From Bin87 sp965203855 (GTDB lineage: Bacteria > Chloroflexota > Dehalococcoidia > Lucifugimonadales > UBA3495): a stretch of DNA of 64,000 nucleotides. Below are positions 32,508 through 40,848 of this stretch, one piece after another (position 1 is the stretch's first letter; each line of letters begins with the position of its first letter). The notes below the pieces were generated by a model that saw only the letters and a program-made list of their open reading frames with translations, made no database searches and was not told the origin of the DNA. The stretch covers positions 571,677 to 635,676 of the forward strand of contig CBDBDN010000008.1 in the NCBI GenBank assembly GCA_965203855.1, given 5' to 3'. The translations under genes and the position numbers were made by a program.

Positions 32508-34016
32508 ATGAACAAAATTGAAGCCGTCAAGTCCGCAAAAAACGGCCTTGACATCCTCCAGGACATCCCCGCTTTCAGCCGCGACGGCTGGGAATCCATC
32601 CCGGCCGACGACCGTGACCGCCTGAAATGGGCCGGCGTTTTCTTTCGCCGCCAAACGCCGGGACGCTTTATGATGCGCGTCCGCATCTCCAACGGCATCA
32701 GCAGCGCCGCGCAGTTCCGCGCCCTGGCCGCCATCAGCGACGACTACGGCCAGGGCTTCGCCGACCTGACCACCCGGCAGCAAGTGCAGCTGCGGGATTT
32801 CGGCATTGAGCAAGTGCCGGACATCTGGAACCGCCTGGAATCCGTCGGGCTGATTTCCTTGCAGACCGGGATGGACAATATCCGCACCGTGGTGGGCTGT
32901 CCCGTTGCCGGCTTGACGCCTCATGAGCTGCTGGACGGATCGCCCGTTGCTGAGCAGTTCACCGCAATGTTCATCGGCAATCGGGAGTACACCAACCTGC
33001 CCCGCAAGTTCAATGTTACCATCACCGGCTGCCGCGCCAACTGCACCCACTCTGAAACGCAGGACATCGCCCTGACGCCGGCCGTCAAGGAAATCAGCGG
33101 CGCAAACGTCGCCGGGTTCAATGTGGCCGTGGGCGGCAAGATGGGTTCCGGCGGCTACACCCCCGGCGTTCCCCTGGATTTGTTCGTGCCGCCCGATGCC
33201 GCCGCCGCCCTTTGCAGCCACATCGCGCTGCTGTTCCGCGACTGCGGCCCGCGCGCGGCGCGCAACAAAACCCGCTTGGCTTTTCTGCTGGCTGAATGGG
33301 GCGTGGCCCGTTTCCGCGCCGCCTTGGAGGCGCGCGCCGGCCATCCGTTGCATCCCGCCGGCGCCGATGCCCGCACCGACACCCGCACCGACCATATCGG
33401 CATCCATCCGCAGCGCCAGCCCGGCCTGAACTATGCCGGCCTCTGCGTACCCGTAGGCCGCATCACCGCCAAGCAGATGCGCGGCATCGCCGACCTGTCC
33501 GACCGCTACGGCAACGGCGCCGTCCGCATCACCCCCGGCCAGAACCTGATTATCCCCAACATCCCCGACGCGCATATTGAGGCATTCACCGCCGAGCCGC
33601 TGTTGCAAGTCCTGTCCCCCCGGCCCTCCCAGGTTGCGCGCGGAACCGTAAGCTGCACCGGCATTGACTATTGTCATTTTGCGCTGATTGAAACCAAAGA
33701 GCGGGCCGCCGCCGCCGTCAGCGCGCTGGAAAGCCGTCTGCCCGACGCCGGCCCGCTGTCCATCTACTGGTCGGGATGCGCCAACGGCTGCGCCAATCAC
33801 ACCCTGGCCGACATCGGGCTGGTAGGCCGCCGCATCCGCAAAGACGGCGAGATCCTGGAAGCGGTGGACATCTATCGGAACAATACCGCCCGGAACGATG
33901 CTGCCGTTCAGTTGGACGCCGCCGCCCCGCCCGCCCCGGCGCTAACCGGCGTCCTCTGCTCCGACCTCCCCGCCGTCCTGGAACGGATGCTGACGCCGGA
34001 TGCTACGGCGTGTTGA
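32508..34016 (+). CDS. nirA: Ferredoxin-dependent nitrite (or sulfite) reductase
   Basis: A 502-residue sirohaem/[4Fe-4S] reductase with two tandem ferrite-reductase-like halves. The N-terminal half has DLTTRQQVQLRDF and GCPVAGLTPHELLD. The cluster-binding cysteines are in SCTGIDYCHFA (Cys-x5-Cys) and SGCANGCANH (Cys-x3-Cys). NVTITGCRANCTH and the sirohaem-contact arginines are also present. Divergence from nasA makes six-electron reduction of nitrite to ammonium the likely role, using ferredoxin. Sulfite reductases share the motifs, so biochemical confirmation would be needed. I chose the ATG at 32508; the ribosome-binding site is weak. Confidence 0.85.
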   Translation: MNKIEAVKSAKNGLDILQDIPAFSRDGWESIPADDRDRLKWAGVFFRRQTPGRFMMRVRISNGISSAAQFRALAAISDDYGQGFADLTTRQQVQLRDFGIEQVPDIWNRLESVGLISLQTGMDNIRTVVGCPVAGLTPHELLDGSPVAEQFTAMFIGNREYTNLPRKFNVTITGCRANCTHSETQDIALTPAVKEISGANVAGFNVAVGGKMGSGGYTPGVPLDLFVPPDAAAALCSHIALLFRDCGPRAARNKTRLAFLLAEWGVARFRAALEARAGHPLHPAGADARTDTRTDHIGIHPQRQPGLNYAGLCVPVGRITAKQMRGIADLSDRYGNGAVRITPGQNLIIPNIPDAHIEAFTAEPLLQVLSPRPSQVARGTVSCTGIDYCHFALIETKERAAAAVSALESRLPDAGPLSIYWSGCANGCANHTLADIGLVGRRIRKDGEILEAVDIYRNNTARNDAAVQLDAAAPPAPALTGVLCSDLPAVLERMLTPDATAC

Positions 34017-34063
34017 CCCGTTCCCCTCGCCGTATTTCCCCGCGTCATAGTCGTCAATACCCG

Positions 34064-35596
34064 TCATATAATGGTGCGCGCCCGGTATTGCAACGCCTCC
34101 GCCAGATGCGCCGGGCCGATGGCGTCGGCGCCCCCCAGATCCGCTACCGTCCGCGCCACCTTCAGCACCCGATGCAGGGCGCGCGCCGACAAATCCAGCT
34201 GCTGCGAAGCCCGTTGCAGCAACGCCCCGGCATCCTCTTGCAAGTCGCAAAAATCCCAAATCCGGGCGGCGGTGATTTCGGCGTTGGACAACGTTTCCGC
34301 GCTGTCCGCCTCCTCAAAGCGGCGTTCCTGCACCGCGCGGGCCTTAATGACCCGCTCCCGCACCGCCGCCGAGCGTTCCCCTTCGGCCTGGTGCAGCAGG
34401 TTGTCGTATTCCACCGGCGGCACTTCCACGAAAATGTCAATCCGTTCCAGCAGCGGCCCGCTGATGCGCCGCTGGTAGCGCGCCACCGCCGCCGGACTGC
34501 ACACGCATTGCTTGCGAGGATGGCTGGCGTATCCGCAAGGACACGGATTCATCGCCGCCGCCAGCATAAAACTGGCCGGATAGGTAACCGTCCCGCTAAC
34601 CCGGGTAATCGTAACGGTTTTATCCTCCAAAGGCTGCCGCAGAGATTCCAGAATGGCATGGCCGAACTCCGGCAGCTCGTCCAGAAACAGCACGCCGCGA
34701 TGACTCAGCGTGATTTCGCCCGGACGCAGCATCCGCCCGCCGCCTACCATTCCGGCGTTGGATATGGTGTAGTGCGGCGCGCGAAAAGGACGCTGGGCAA
34801 TCAGCGGGCTGTCCGGCGGCAGGTTGCCGCTGACGCTGTAAATCTTGGTCGCTTCCAGCGCCTCAGCGGGCGTCATATAGGGCAGGATGCCCGGCAATGC
34901 CCGCGCCAGCAGCGTTTTGCCCGAACCCGGCGGCCCGCTGAACAGAATGTTATGGAAACCGGCCGCCGCTACTTCCAAAGCCCGCTTGGCATGATCCTGC
35001 CCGCGAATGTGCGCCAAATCGGCGCTTTCCGGGTGGCTGCGGTTGCCGTTCAGATGGACGCCGCTGTGCGGAAATGCCTCAATCCCGCCAGCCCCTTGCA
35101 GATGGTCAACCAGCTGCGCCAAGGTATGCACCGGATACACCGTTACGCCTTCCACCAAAGCCGCCTCGGCGGCGTCCACCGCCGGCACATAAGCGCATCG
35201 GATGCCCTGGTCGCGCGCTACCGACACCATCGGCAGGATGCCGGCGGTATGCCGCAATCCTCCGTCCAGCGACAATTCGCCCAGAAAGATGGCCGGTTCC
35301 GGCGTCGGGAGCGCCTGCCCCGTGCTGAAAAGTATGCCCACGGCAATCGGCAAATCGTAGGCCGGACCCGCCTTTTTCAAGTCGGCCGGCGCCAGGTTCA
35401 CCGTGATGCGCCGCATCGGAAACTCGCAGCCGCTGTTCCGCACTGCGGCGCGCACCCGTTCTTTCGCCTCCTGCACCGCCGTATCCGGCAGCCCCACGAT
35501 GTGAAAAGCCGGCAGCCCCGGCGATATATCCGTCTCCGCCTGAATTATCTGCCCGTCCAGACCCAGTACCGCGCAGGTTTGTGCAGTTGCCAGCAT
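34064..35596 (-). CDS. comM: YifB/ComM-type Mg chelatase-like AAA ATPase
   Basis: A 510-residue AAA+ protein. The N-terminal Lon-protease-like fold (LATAQTCAVLGLDGQIIQAETDISPGLP, VNLAPADLKKAGPAYDLP) is followed by Walker A GPPGSGKTLLARALPG, Walker B VLFLDELPEF and the sensor region. A small zinc-type segment CPCGYASHPRKQCVC follows. The C-terminal helices end QLDLSARALHRVLKVARTVADL, typical of the family. In transformable bacteria ComM is a helicase that aids branch migration during DNA uptake. GGGAGG lies five bases before the ATG at 35596. It converges with nirA. Confidence 0.92.
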   Translation of the reverse strand: MLATAQTCAVLGLDGQIIQAETDISPGLPAFHIVGLPDTAVQEAKERVRAAVRNSGCEFPMRRITVNLAPADLKKAGPAYDLPIAVGILFSTGQALPTPEPAIFLGELSLDGGLRHTAGILPMVSVARDQGIRCAYVPAVDAAEAALVEGVTVYPVHTLAQLVDHLQGAGGIEAFPHSGVHLNGNRSHPESADLAHIRGQDHAKRALEVAAAGFHNILFSGPPGSGKTLLARALPGILPYMTPAEALEATKIYSVSGNLPPDSPLIAQRPFRAPHYTISNAGMVGGGRMLRPGEITLSHRGVLFLDELPEFGHAILESLRQPLEDKTVTITRVSGTVTYPASFMLAAAMNPCPCGYASHPRKQCVCSPAAVARYQRRISGPLLERIDIFVEVPPVEYDNLLHQAEGERSAAVRERVIKARAVQERRFEEADSAETLSNAEITAARIWDFCDLQEDAGALLQRASQQLDLSARALHRVLKVARTVADLGGADAIGPAHLAEALQYRARTII

Positions 35597-35814
35597 AGCA
35601 GCCTCCCTCGTCAAGTCAAATGTTCGGATTGCGCTTGCTGGCATCCTAGCGCATAGAACATAAAAGCGCAACTGCTCGCTGTCATCAATTTTTTAGAATT
35701 CAACCAATTCGGATAAACTCCTGCTCTCACCGCGGGATGGACGGCGTGAGGGGCGCTTATGGATAGCCCAAGATTTTGGCAGTCGGAACGACGCCGGGCA
35801 GTTCGCTTCGCCCG

Positions 35815-36429
35815 CTACCGGCACCACGCTATATGCGCCCACCGCACATAGCTGCCGCCGTACGCCTGGCTGGTGTAGCGTTGGTAGTATTCAAAAGCGT
35901 CGCCGGTAGGGCCGGCAGTGCGGTCTCCGGCAACGGTGATTTCGCCATCATTGTTTTGGTCAATGACTAGATTCCCGGGACGGCTGCCATCCGCAATGTA
36001 AATGGCAAAACCGGTCAACCCGCTGCTGTCGGTAAGTCGAATTTTCTCCCGCCGCGGCGTGGCAACTTCAATTAATGGGGCCGCGCCGCCAATGAAAGTC
36101 CTTTGGCTAAATACAGTCAAAGTGCCGGCGCCCCTCTCCATCACAAGCAGCCAGCCGCTGTCGCTGTTGCCCCCATTATACGCCGCCTGCCCGTCCCGCA
36201 CATTGTAATAACGCGGCTGCTGCCCGTACTCCTGGCAAACCCGCGCCGTATAAGTGTACCCGCCATAACCCTGCGCTGCCGCCTCACCGCCGGGAAACAC
36301 CAGCCCGCCCGCAACGGCCAGTCCGGCTAGGATGATGCAAGCGGCAGCCTTGCCCAGCCGCAGCCACGCCGTCGTTAGGTTCCGGGTCAGCCTATATCGG
36401 GGGGGGGGGGGGGGCAGAATGGCAGTCAT
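35815..36429 (-). CDS. Exported hypothetical protein with a C16 tract at its 5' end
   Basis: A 204-residue protein that I do not recognise. It starts at the ATG at 36429 after GGAG. Codons 6-10 are a run of prolines encoded by sixteen C residues, followed by an Arg-rich segment and a hydrophobic signal (AAACIILAGLAVAGGLVF) with likely cleavage after GGEAAA. The mature part opens QGYGGYTYTARVCQEYG and contains GWLLVMERGAGTLTVFSQ, GFAIYIADGSRPGN and IDQNNDGEITVAGD. It is probably secreted or periplasmic. The tract placement means slippage by one base would switch it off. Confidence 0.65.
   Translation of the reverse strand: MTAILPPPPPRYRLTRNLTTAWLRLGKAAACIILAGLAVAGGLVFPGGEAAAQGYGGYTYTARVCQEYGQQPRYYNVRDGQAAYNGGNSDSGWLLVMERGAGTLTVFSQRTFIGGAAPLIEVATPRREKIRLTDSSGLTGFAIYIADGSRPGNLVIDQNNDGEITVAGDRTAGPTGDAFEYYQRYTSQAYGGSYVRWAHIAWCR
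36399..36414 (-). repeat. C16 homopolymer (G16 on the plus strand) inside the exported-protein gene
   Basis: Sixteen identical bases begin 15 bases after the ATG at 36429 on the coding strand. It is one of two very long C tracts in secreted-protein genes in this window. It is either a contingency locus or a site of assembly uncertainty. Confidence 0.9.
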
Positions 36430-36557
36430 AATTTCGCTCCGGTGCTTTTCAGGGTGCAGATGAATTCGGCGCTGATTGCTTTGCCGCCGTAAAATCGTCG
36501 GCGGCAACGGCGGGATAATAGCCGATATTAGCCCGAATAGCAAGATGGTTTAACTTT

Positions 36558-36666
36558 CCGTCATTCCTAGCCCCTCAACCGTCATTCCTAATCCTCAACC
36601 GCTATTCCTAGCCCCTCAACCGCTATTCCTAGCCCCTCACGTCATTCCGGCGAAAGCCGGAATCCA
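36558..36666. repeat. Dispersed CGTCATTCC/CCGCTATTCC repeats and palindrome
   Basis: Four short units with CCTAGCCCCTCAACCG spacing precede an ATTCCGGCGAAAGCCGGAAT palindrome near 36645. The rest of the 412-base gap (36430-36841) shows no gene. Confidence 0.8.
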
Positions 36667-36841
36667 CGCCCGGCAACCCCCTAAAAAGAAACGCCGTCCC
36701 TGCCATCCCCCCCAACCTTATCGCCCCAACGCCTGCCGGAAATACCACTCAACTACCCCTTTGCCAGCGGCGGCGGCCTAATCTATACTTGACGCATCAT
36801 CCAGTCCAATCCAATCCCGCCCCAACCGGAAATGTCGCATT

Positions 36842-37687
36842 ATGGATCTGAACTTTGAAATCGGCGACCCCAACCGCCCCCGCGGCCACGCCATCCTTTA
36901 CCTGCGCGTTGACACCGAACCCGACAGCGTCTATGCCGTCTATGTCGTTACGCTGCCCATCACCGCCGATTTGACCAAGTATGTGCCGCCTTTCCTGGCC
37001 TCGCAGCTCGGCCCCGCCGGCGATAACCCCCTGGCCAGCTTCTCCGCCTTTGCCATGCCGCCGATGCCGGAGCAGGTAGAGGGCGGCTACGACCATCTGG
37101 TGCGCCTCGCCAACCTGCGTAACGACGACCTGCTGTACGGCGGCAGTATGTTTTCTTACGACCTGGCGCGGATGATGGAATCCGTAGCCTCCGCCGTCAA
37201 ATCCTACTCCGATGCCTGGGCGCAGACGGCGCCCACGCCCGCCGCCGCGCCGGCCGACGACCTGGCGCTGGTCGGCGCCGGCCCGGCCCCGAGCCGCCCC
37301 GGCATATCCGGCGCCGACCCCGGCTCTGACCCCGGCGAATCCGAATCCGACGGCATGGGCGTCAATGAAGTCCTCTGGAGCTTTATGAGCGAGGCCGACC
37401 GGCTGGGCGAGCTGGGCCGGCTGCTCGGCCGGCTGCGGTTCGCCCAGGAAGGCGCCGACGCCGACGCCATCACCGACATCACTGCCGAAATGACCGCCCT
37501 GGGCCGCCAGTTCCCCCCCGAATTCAACATCGCCAGCCTGATTGCCGCCGCCAGCGATACTACTAACGCCCAAGGCGCCCGTCTCGCCCAGCTCCACCTG
37601 GAACGCTGCTACAGCCTCTCCGCCGGCGACGCCGCCCAAGTCCGCCACCTGGACAGCGAAATCAACGCCGCCGGAGGCCCGCCATGA
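36842..37687 (+). CDS. Hypothetical protein, possibly with a disordered centre
   Basis: A 281-residue protein, function not recognised. The N-terminal ~120 residues (FEIGDPNRPRGHAILYLRVD, VYVVTLPITADLTKYVPPFLASQL, YDHLVRLANLRNDDLLYGGSMFSYDLARMM) look like a folded alpha/beta unit. Residues ~120-180 are Ala/Pro/Asp/Ser-rich and probably disordered. The C-terminal third is helical and acidic (SEADRLGELGRLLGRLRFAQEGADADAI). The start has a weak ribosome-binding site, but coding bias is strong throughout. It is followed by a 151-base gap and the DUF3500 gene. Confidence 0.6.
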   Translation: MDLNFEIGDPNRPRGHAILYLRVDTEPDSVYAVYVVTLPITADLTKYVPPFLASQLGPAGDNPLASFSAFAMPPMPEQVEGGYDHLVRLANLRNDDLLYGGSMFSYDLARMMESVASAVKSYSDAWAQTAPTPAAAPADDLALVGAGPAPSRPGISGADPGSDPGESESDGMGVNEVLWSFMSEADRLGELGRLLGRLRFAQEGADADAITDITAEMTALGRQFPPEFNIASLIAAASDTTNAQGARLAQLHLERCYSLSAGDAAQVRHLDSEINAAGGPP

Positions 37688-37838
37688 TTACTTCCCTGCG
37701 CTCCGACCGCAGCCGGCAGCCCCCACCCCCGCCCGTTCCTTGACACCCCCAACCACATCCCCCTACACTGCCGCCCATATTCCGGTACGCCCAGCCAACA
37801 CCGCCTACCGCTCCCCCTACCGCAGGAGGTCGCCCCCG

Positions 37839-38834
37839 ATGACCACCGTTCCGCAAGCCCACTCCCATGCCCCCGTTGCCGCCGCAATGTCCGATGCCGC
37901 CAGCGCCTGGCTGTCCGCCCTCAACCCCGAGCAGCGCGGCAAGGCCGCCTACCACTATATGGATGGCGAGCGCATTTTCTGGTACTACCCCCCGCTGAAC
38001 CGCCACGGCCTGCCCCTGCGTGATATGACCGAACCGCAGCGCAGCCTGGCAATGTCCCTGCTTGCCACTGGCCTAACCGACGACTCTAACCGGCAGGCGC
38101 GCCTGATTATTGAGCATGAGGATGTGCTGGGGCCGCTGGAAGCCGAAGCCGGCAGCGTTACCTGGCCCCGCAACCCGGAACTGTACTACTGGACGGTTTT
38201 CGGCGACCCCGCCGGCGCCGACCCCTGGGGCTGGCGCGCCGAGGGGCATCATCTCTCCGTCCATTACAGCGTCTGGGGCGACCAGGTTATCGCCGTAACT
38301 CCCTTTTTCCTCGGCGCCAACCCCGCCGAAGTCCGCAAAGGCCCCAAAGAGGGGCTCCGCATCCTCTCCCAGCGCGAGGACCTCGCCATTGAACTGATGG
38401 CAACCTTGGACTCCGGGCAGCGCAGCAAGGCCGTCATCCACGACCAAGCCCCCTGGGACATCCTGGGCTACAACAGCAGCAAGCAGGCCATCCACAACGA
38501 CGAAGGCTTGGCGGCGCGCGACCTCAACGGCACGCAGCGCGAAATCCTGATGACGCTTATCTCCGAATATGTTCACGGCGCGCCGGCCCCGGTAGCCGCC
38601 GACCGGATGGCGAAAATCCGCGAGACTGGCTTGGACGACTTCCGCCTGGTTTGGGCCGGCGCCCTGGACCGCAGCCGCGACCATTACTACCGCATCCACG
38701 GCGGCCAGTTCATCGTCGAGTTTGACAACACCCAGAACGGCGCCAACCACATCCATTCCGTATGGCGCGAAGTAGAAAACGACTTCGCCCAGGATGTACT
38801 CCGCGACCACCGCCTGCTCTACCACATCCTCTAG
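37839..38834 (+). CDS. DUF3500 family protein
   Basis: A 331-residue protein of the DUF3500 family, whose function is unknown. Family-type features include AASAWLSALNPEQRGKAAYH near the N-terminus, RIFWYYPPLNRHGLPLRDM, and NPELYYWTVFGDP. WGWRAEGHHLSVHYSVWGD, TPFFLGANPAEVRKGPKEGLRIL and the C-terminal HYYRIHGGQFIVEFDNTQNGANHIHSVWR follow. The numerous conserved His/Trp/Glu residues suggest a metal or small-molecule site. AGGAGG lies nine bases before the ATG at 37839. No signal peptide is seen. Confidence 0.85.
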   Translation: MTTVPQAHSHAPVAAAMSDAASAWLSALNPEQRGKAAYHYMDGERIFWYYPPLNRHGLPLRDMTEPQRSLAMSLLATGLTDDSNRQARLIIEHEDVLGPLEAEAGSVTWPRNPELYYWTVFGDPAGADPWGWRAEGHHLSVHYSVWGDQVIAVTPFFLGANPAEVRKGPKEGLRILSQREDLAIELMATLDSGQRSKAVIHDQAPWDILGYNSSKQAIHNDEGLAARDLNGTQREILMTLISEYVHGAPAPVAADRMAKIRETGLDDFRLVWAGALDRSRDHYYRIHGGQFIVEFDNTQNGANHIHSVWREVENDFAQDVLRDHRLLYHIL

Positions 38835-38840
38835 CCGTGC

Positions 38841-39245
38841 TTACCGCAGCAGCGTCAGGCCGGCAGCGACCGCGGCCCGGCTCAGCGCATTGTCCAGGGT
38901 TGCCAGCGGCGCATTGCGTCGGAGGGCCAACTCCAAATAAACGGCATCGTAGAAAGTCAGCCCGTGCGTTTGCGCCAGGCCGTAAGCAGCGTTAAAGTCC
39001 AAGGCGTCATCGGTTTCGATCGACAGCGCCTCCAGGCCGCCAAGCCGCAGTCTTACCAGAGCGGCGGAAATGCGATTTCGCCGCTCGGCCAGCAACAGGC
39101 CGTTGCGAATCTCAATATGCCAGAAATACGGAACTACCGCTCCGCCCTGTTGCACACGCCCCAATGCAGCGTCCGCTTCCGGGGAATCCTCGTCATCAAG
39201 GATCCAGGCCATCGTAACCGAGGCGTCCAGGACAAAAGCGTCCAT
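38841..39245 (-). CDS. PIN-domain toxin (VapC-like)
   Basis: A 134-residue PIN nuclease. Acidic active-site positions are in FVLDASVTMAWILDDE (Asp7), FWHIEIRNGLL (Glu) and TFYDAVYLELAL (Asp), with a closing ATLDNALSRAA. Its ATG overlaps the TGA of the upstream antitoxin gene (TGATG), a typical toxin-antitoxin coupling. It is predicted to cleave RNA when the antitoxin is lost. Confidence 0.88.
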   Translation of the reverse strand: MDAFVLDASVTMAWILDDEDSPEADAALGRVQQGGAVVPYFWHIEIRNGLLLAERRNRISAALVRLRLGGLEALSIETDDALDFNAAYGLAQTHGLTFYDAVYLELALRRNAPLATLDNALSRAAVAAGLTLLR

Positions 39246-39619
39246 CAGCGGCGTCCGTAACTGCGCCAATCCAAAAACTCCTGTAAGCTCTCCGAAATCG
39301 GCCCCCGCGCCTCCAGCCATCGCCGGTAGTTCTCCTCCGGCGTTTCGGCAAGCAGCTCCGCAAAAGACGGCTGCGGCTCAGCTGCGGCGGCCGTCGGCTC
39401 CTGTGGAACGGCCACAGCAGGCTCCCGCATCGCATAGCCCTCGCCAATCCTCCCGGACTGCGGCAAAGGTTCGGGAGACGGGACGGGATCCGCCGCCGGC
39501 GCCAAGTGCGCCACCGCGCGCCCCTCCCGAATAATAGCCACCGTTTCGCCCCGCTCCACCGCCGCCAGCAGCTCCGACCAGCAGCCTATCGCCTCGCATT
39601 CCGATATTTCACGCATCAT
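39245..39619 (-). CDS. Phd/YefM-type antitoxin
   Basis: A 124-residue protein beginning at tandem ATG codons (39619, 39616) after GGAGG. The N-terminal Phd-like fold reads SECEAIGCWSELLAAVERGETVAIIREGRAVAHLAP. The middle is Pro/Ala-rich, and the C-terminal neutralising tail (FAELLAETPEENYRRWLEARGP, EFLDWRSYGRR) is helical. It is coupled to the PIN toxin and probably represses its own promoter. Confidence 0.85.
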   Translation of the reverse strand: MMREISECEAIGCWSELLAAVERGETVAIIREGRAVAHLAPAADPVPSPEPLPQSGRIGEGYAMREPAVAVPQEPTAAAAEPQPSFAELLAETPEENYRRWLEARGPISESLQEFLDWRSYGRR

Positions 39620-39677
39620 ATCCCATCGCCTCCACTGCGATTCTACTACACGCCATACTGCTATAGCAATGTCAAAA

Positions 39678-40844
39678 TCAAAGAGCGACTTCCTCAAAAG
39701 TCAAGTCATCACCATTGAGGTAAAACTCAATGTACTTCACGGGGTAAGCAATACGGCGGTTGGTGCGGTCAAAAGCGCGTTTTGCCGCAGCAAATTCTCG
39801 AAACGCGCCGGATGCTTTCGCAGTAGTCCGCTTGGCTATCAATACCGGCTGAATGTCGCTTGGCCGATTCGGGATATAGTATTGGGTAATCCAGTCAACA
39901 TACCGCTGTATCTGAACAAAGTTCTCCGCTTTTGCTTCAACCGCTTTCAGTTCCACAGGAATCAGTATGCGATGGTCCCGAGTAATGACCGATGCCATAA
40001 TATCAATCCTTTGCATACCAACGCCGCAGGACACTTCGTTCCCCAGCCATTCAATTTTGGCCCGGTCAATAAGAGCGTTGTCCAAACTGGCATTAACCCC
40101 TTTGCCGATGATTTTCGTTATATGCGCCTGCAAATGCGCTTCAAATGCCCGGTTATTCTGATACTTCGCAATCAATCGGGGCAAAAGGTTAATCTCCACC
40201 TTGCGCCCTTGATATGCCGCCTGCATTGTCTTTACGGCAATGATCCTCTGCGTATCAGCGTCAAAGGAAAGAGATCTATTGCCGAGCTCAATTTCCTGTC
40301 GGCGGTTTTTGCTGCGTATCAAGTGCGCCAGGCGTTCCGCCTCGTAGATCGTTATCATAGTATTGCCGCGATTGCCCTTGAGCTTGCGATAGATCAGACT
40401 CCAAAGCATCTGGTGCGGCGATGCGATGTTTTTAATTTCATCCAGAGCTTCCCATTCGGTTACGCCCTCCGCATAAACCGTAGCCGGTTCAATCAAAGTT
40501 CGGAAAGTCAAAGATTTCCCCAATTCCGATTTAAGATACTGCTGGCTGTCATTATCATCCAGAAAAGCCCAATCTTGCGCCGCCTTGAAAACCCCATAAA
40601 ACTTGCCCTCAAAAATGGACTGCCCATAATTTTGTTGCAGGTAAAAGATTACGCTGTCCCCCCGACGGATCCGGCATCCGTCGGCGATCATCGCTACAAG
40701 ATTGTTTTCGCTTTGCGCCGCAAGGGTAGTAGAGCCGGCGTTGTTAAAGTCAACGACAGCGTCCCTCGCGCCCGTGCCGGCGAAAAGATATTCCAAATGC
40801 AACTTGAATGTCGTCGCGTCAACTATAAAGACGTGCGTGGTCAT
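39678..40844 (-). CDS. Putative restriction endonuclease, PD-(D/E)xK type
   Basis: A 388-residue protein adjacent to a DNA methyltransferase. The C-terminal region has GMQRIDIMASVITRDHRILIPVELKA, fitting a D-x(n)-ExK nuclease core (Asp in RIDI, Glu and Lys in VELKA). The N-terminal ~110 residues (VFIVDATTFKLHLEYLFAG, RIRRGDSVIFYLQ, GKFYGVFKAAQDWAFLDD) look like an EVE/PUA-type reader domain, which would be unusual for a Type II enzyme; this is inference. The start lies four bases after the methylase stop, so the pair is one operon. Codon use is somewhat more AT-rich than in neighbouring housekeeping genes, suggesting transfer. Confidence 0.7.
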   Translation of the reverse strand: MTTHVFIVDATTFKLHLEYLFAGTGARDAVVDFNNAGSTTLAAQSENNLVAMIADGCRIRRGDSVIFYLQQNYGQSIFEGKFYGVFKAAQDWAFLDDNDSQQYLKSELGKSLTFRTLIEPATVYAEGVTEWEALDEIKNIASPHQMLWSLIYRKLKGNRGNTMITIYEAERLAHLIRSKNRRQEIELGNRSLSFDADTQRIIAVKTMQAAYQGRKVEINLLPRLIAKYQNNRAFEAHLQAHITKIIGKGVNASLDNALIDRAKIEWLGNEVSCGVGMQRIDIMASVITRDHRILIPVELKAVEAKAENFVQIQRYVDWITQYYIPNRPSDIQPVLIAKRTTAKASGAFREFAAAKRAFDRTNRRIAYPVKYIEFYLNGDDLTFEEVAL

Positions 40845-40848
40845 CGTG

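Noticed and set aside
33776..35656. 626-codon plus-strand frame overlapping nirA and comM
   Set aside because: Arg/Gln/His-rich shadow of two recognised genes, with no start signal.
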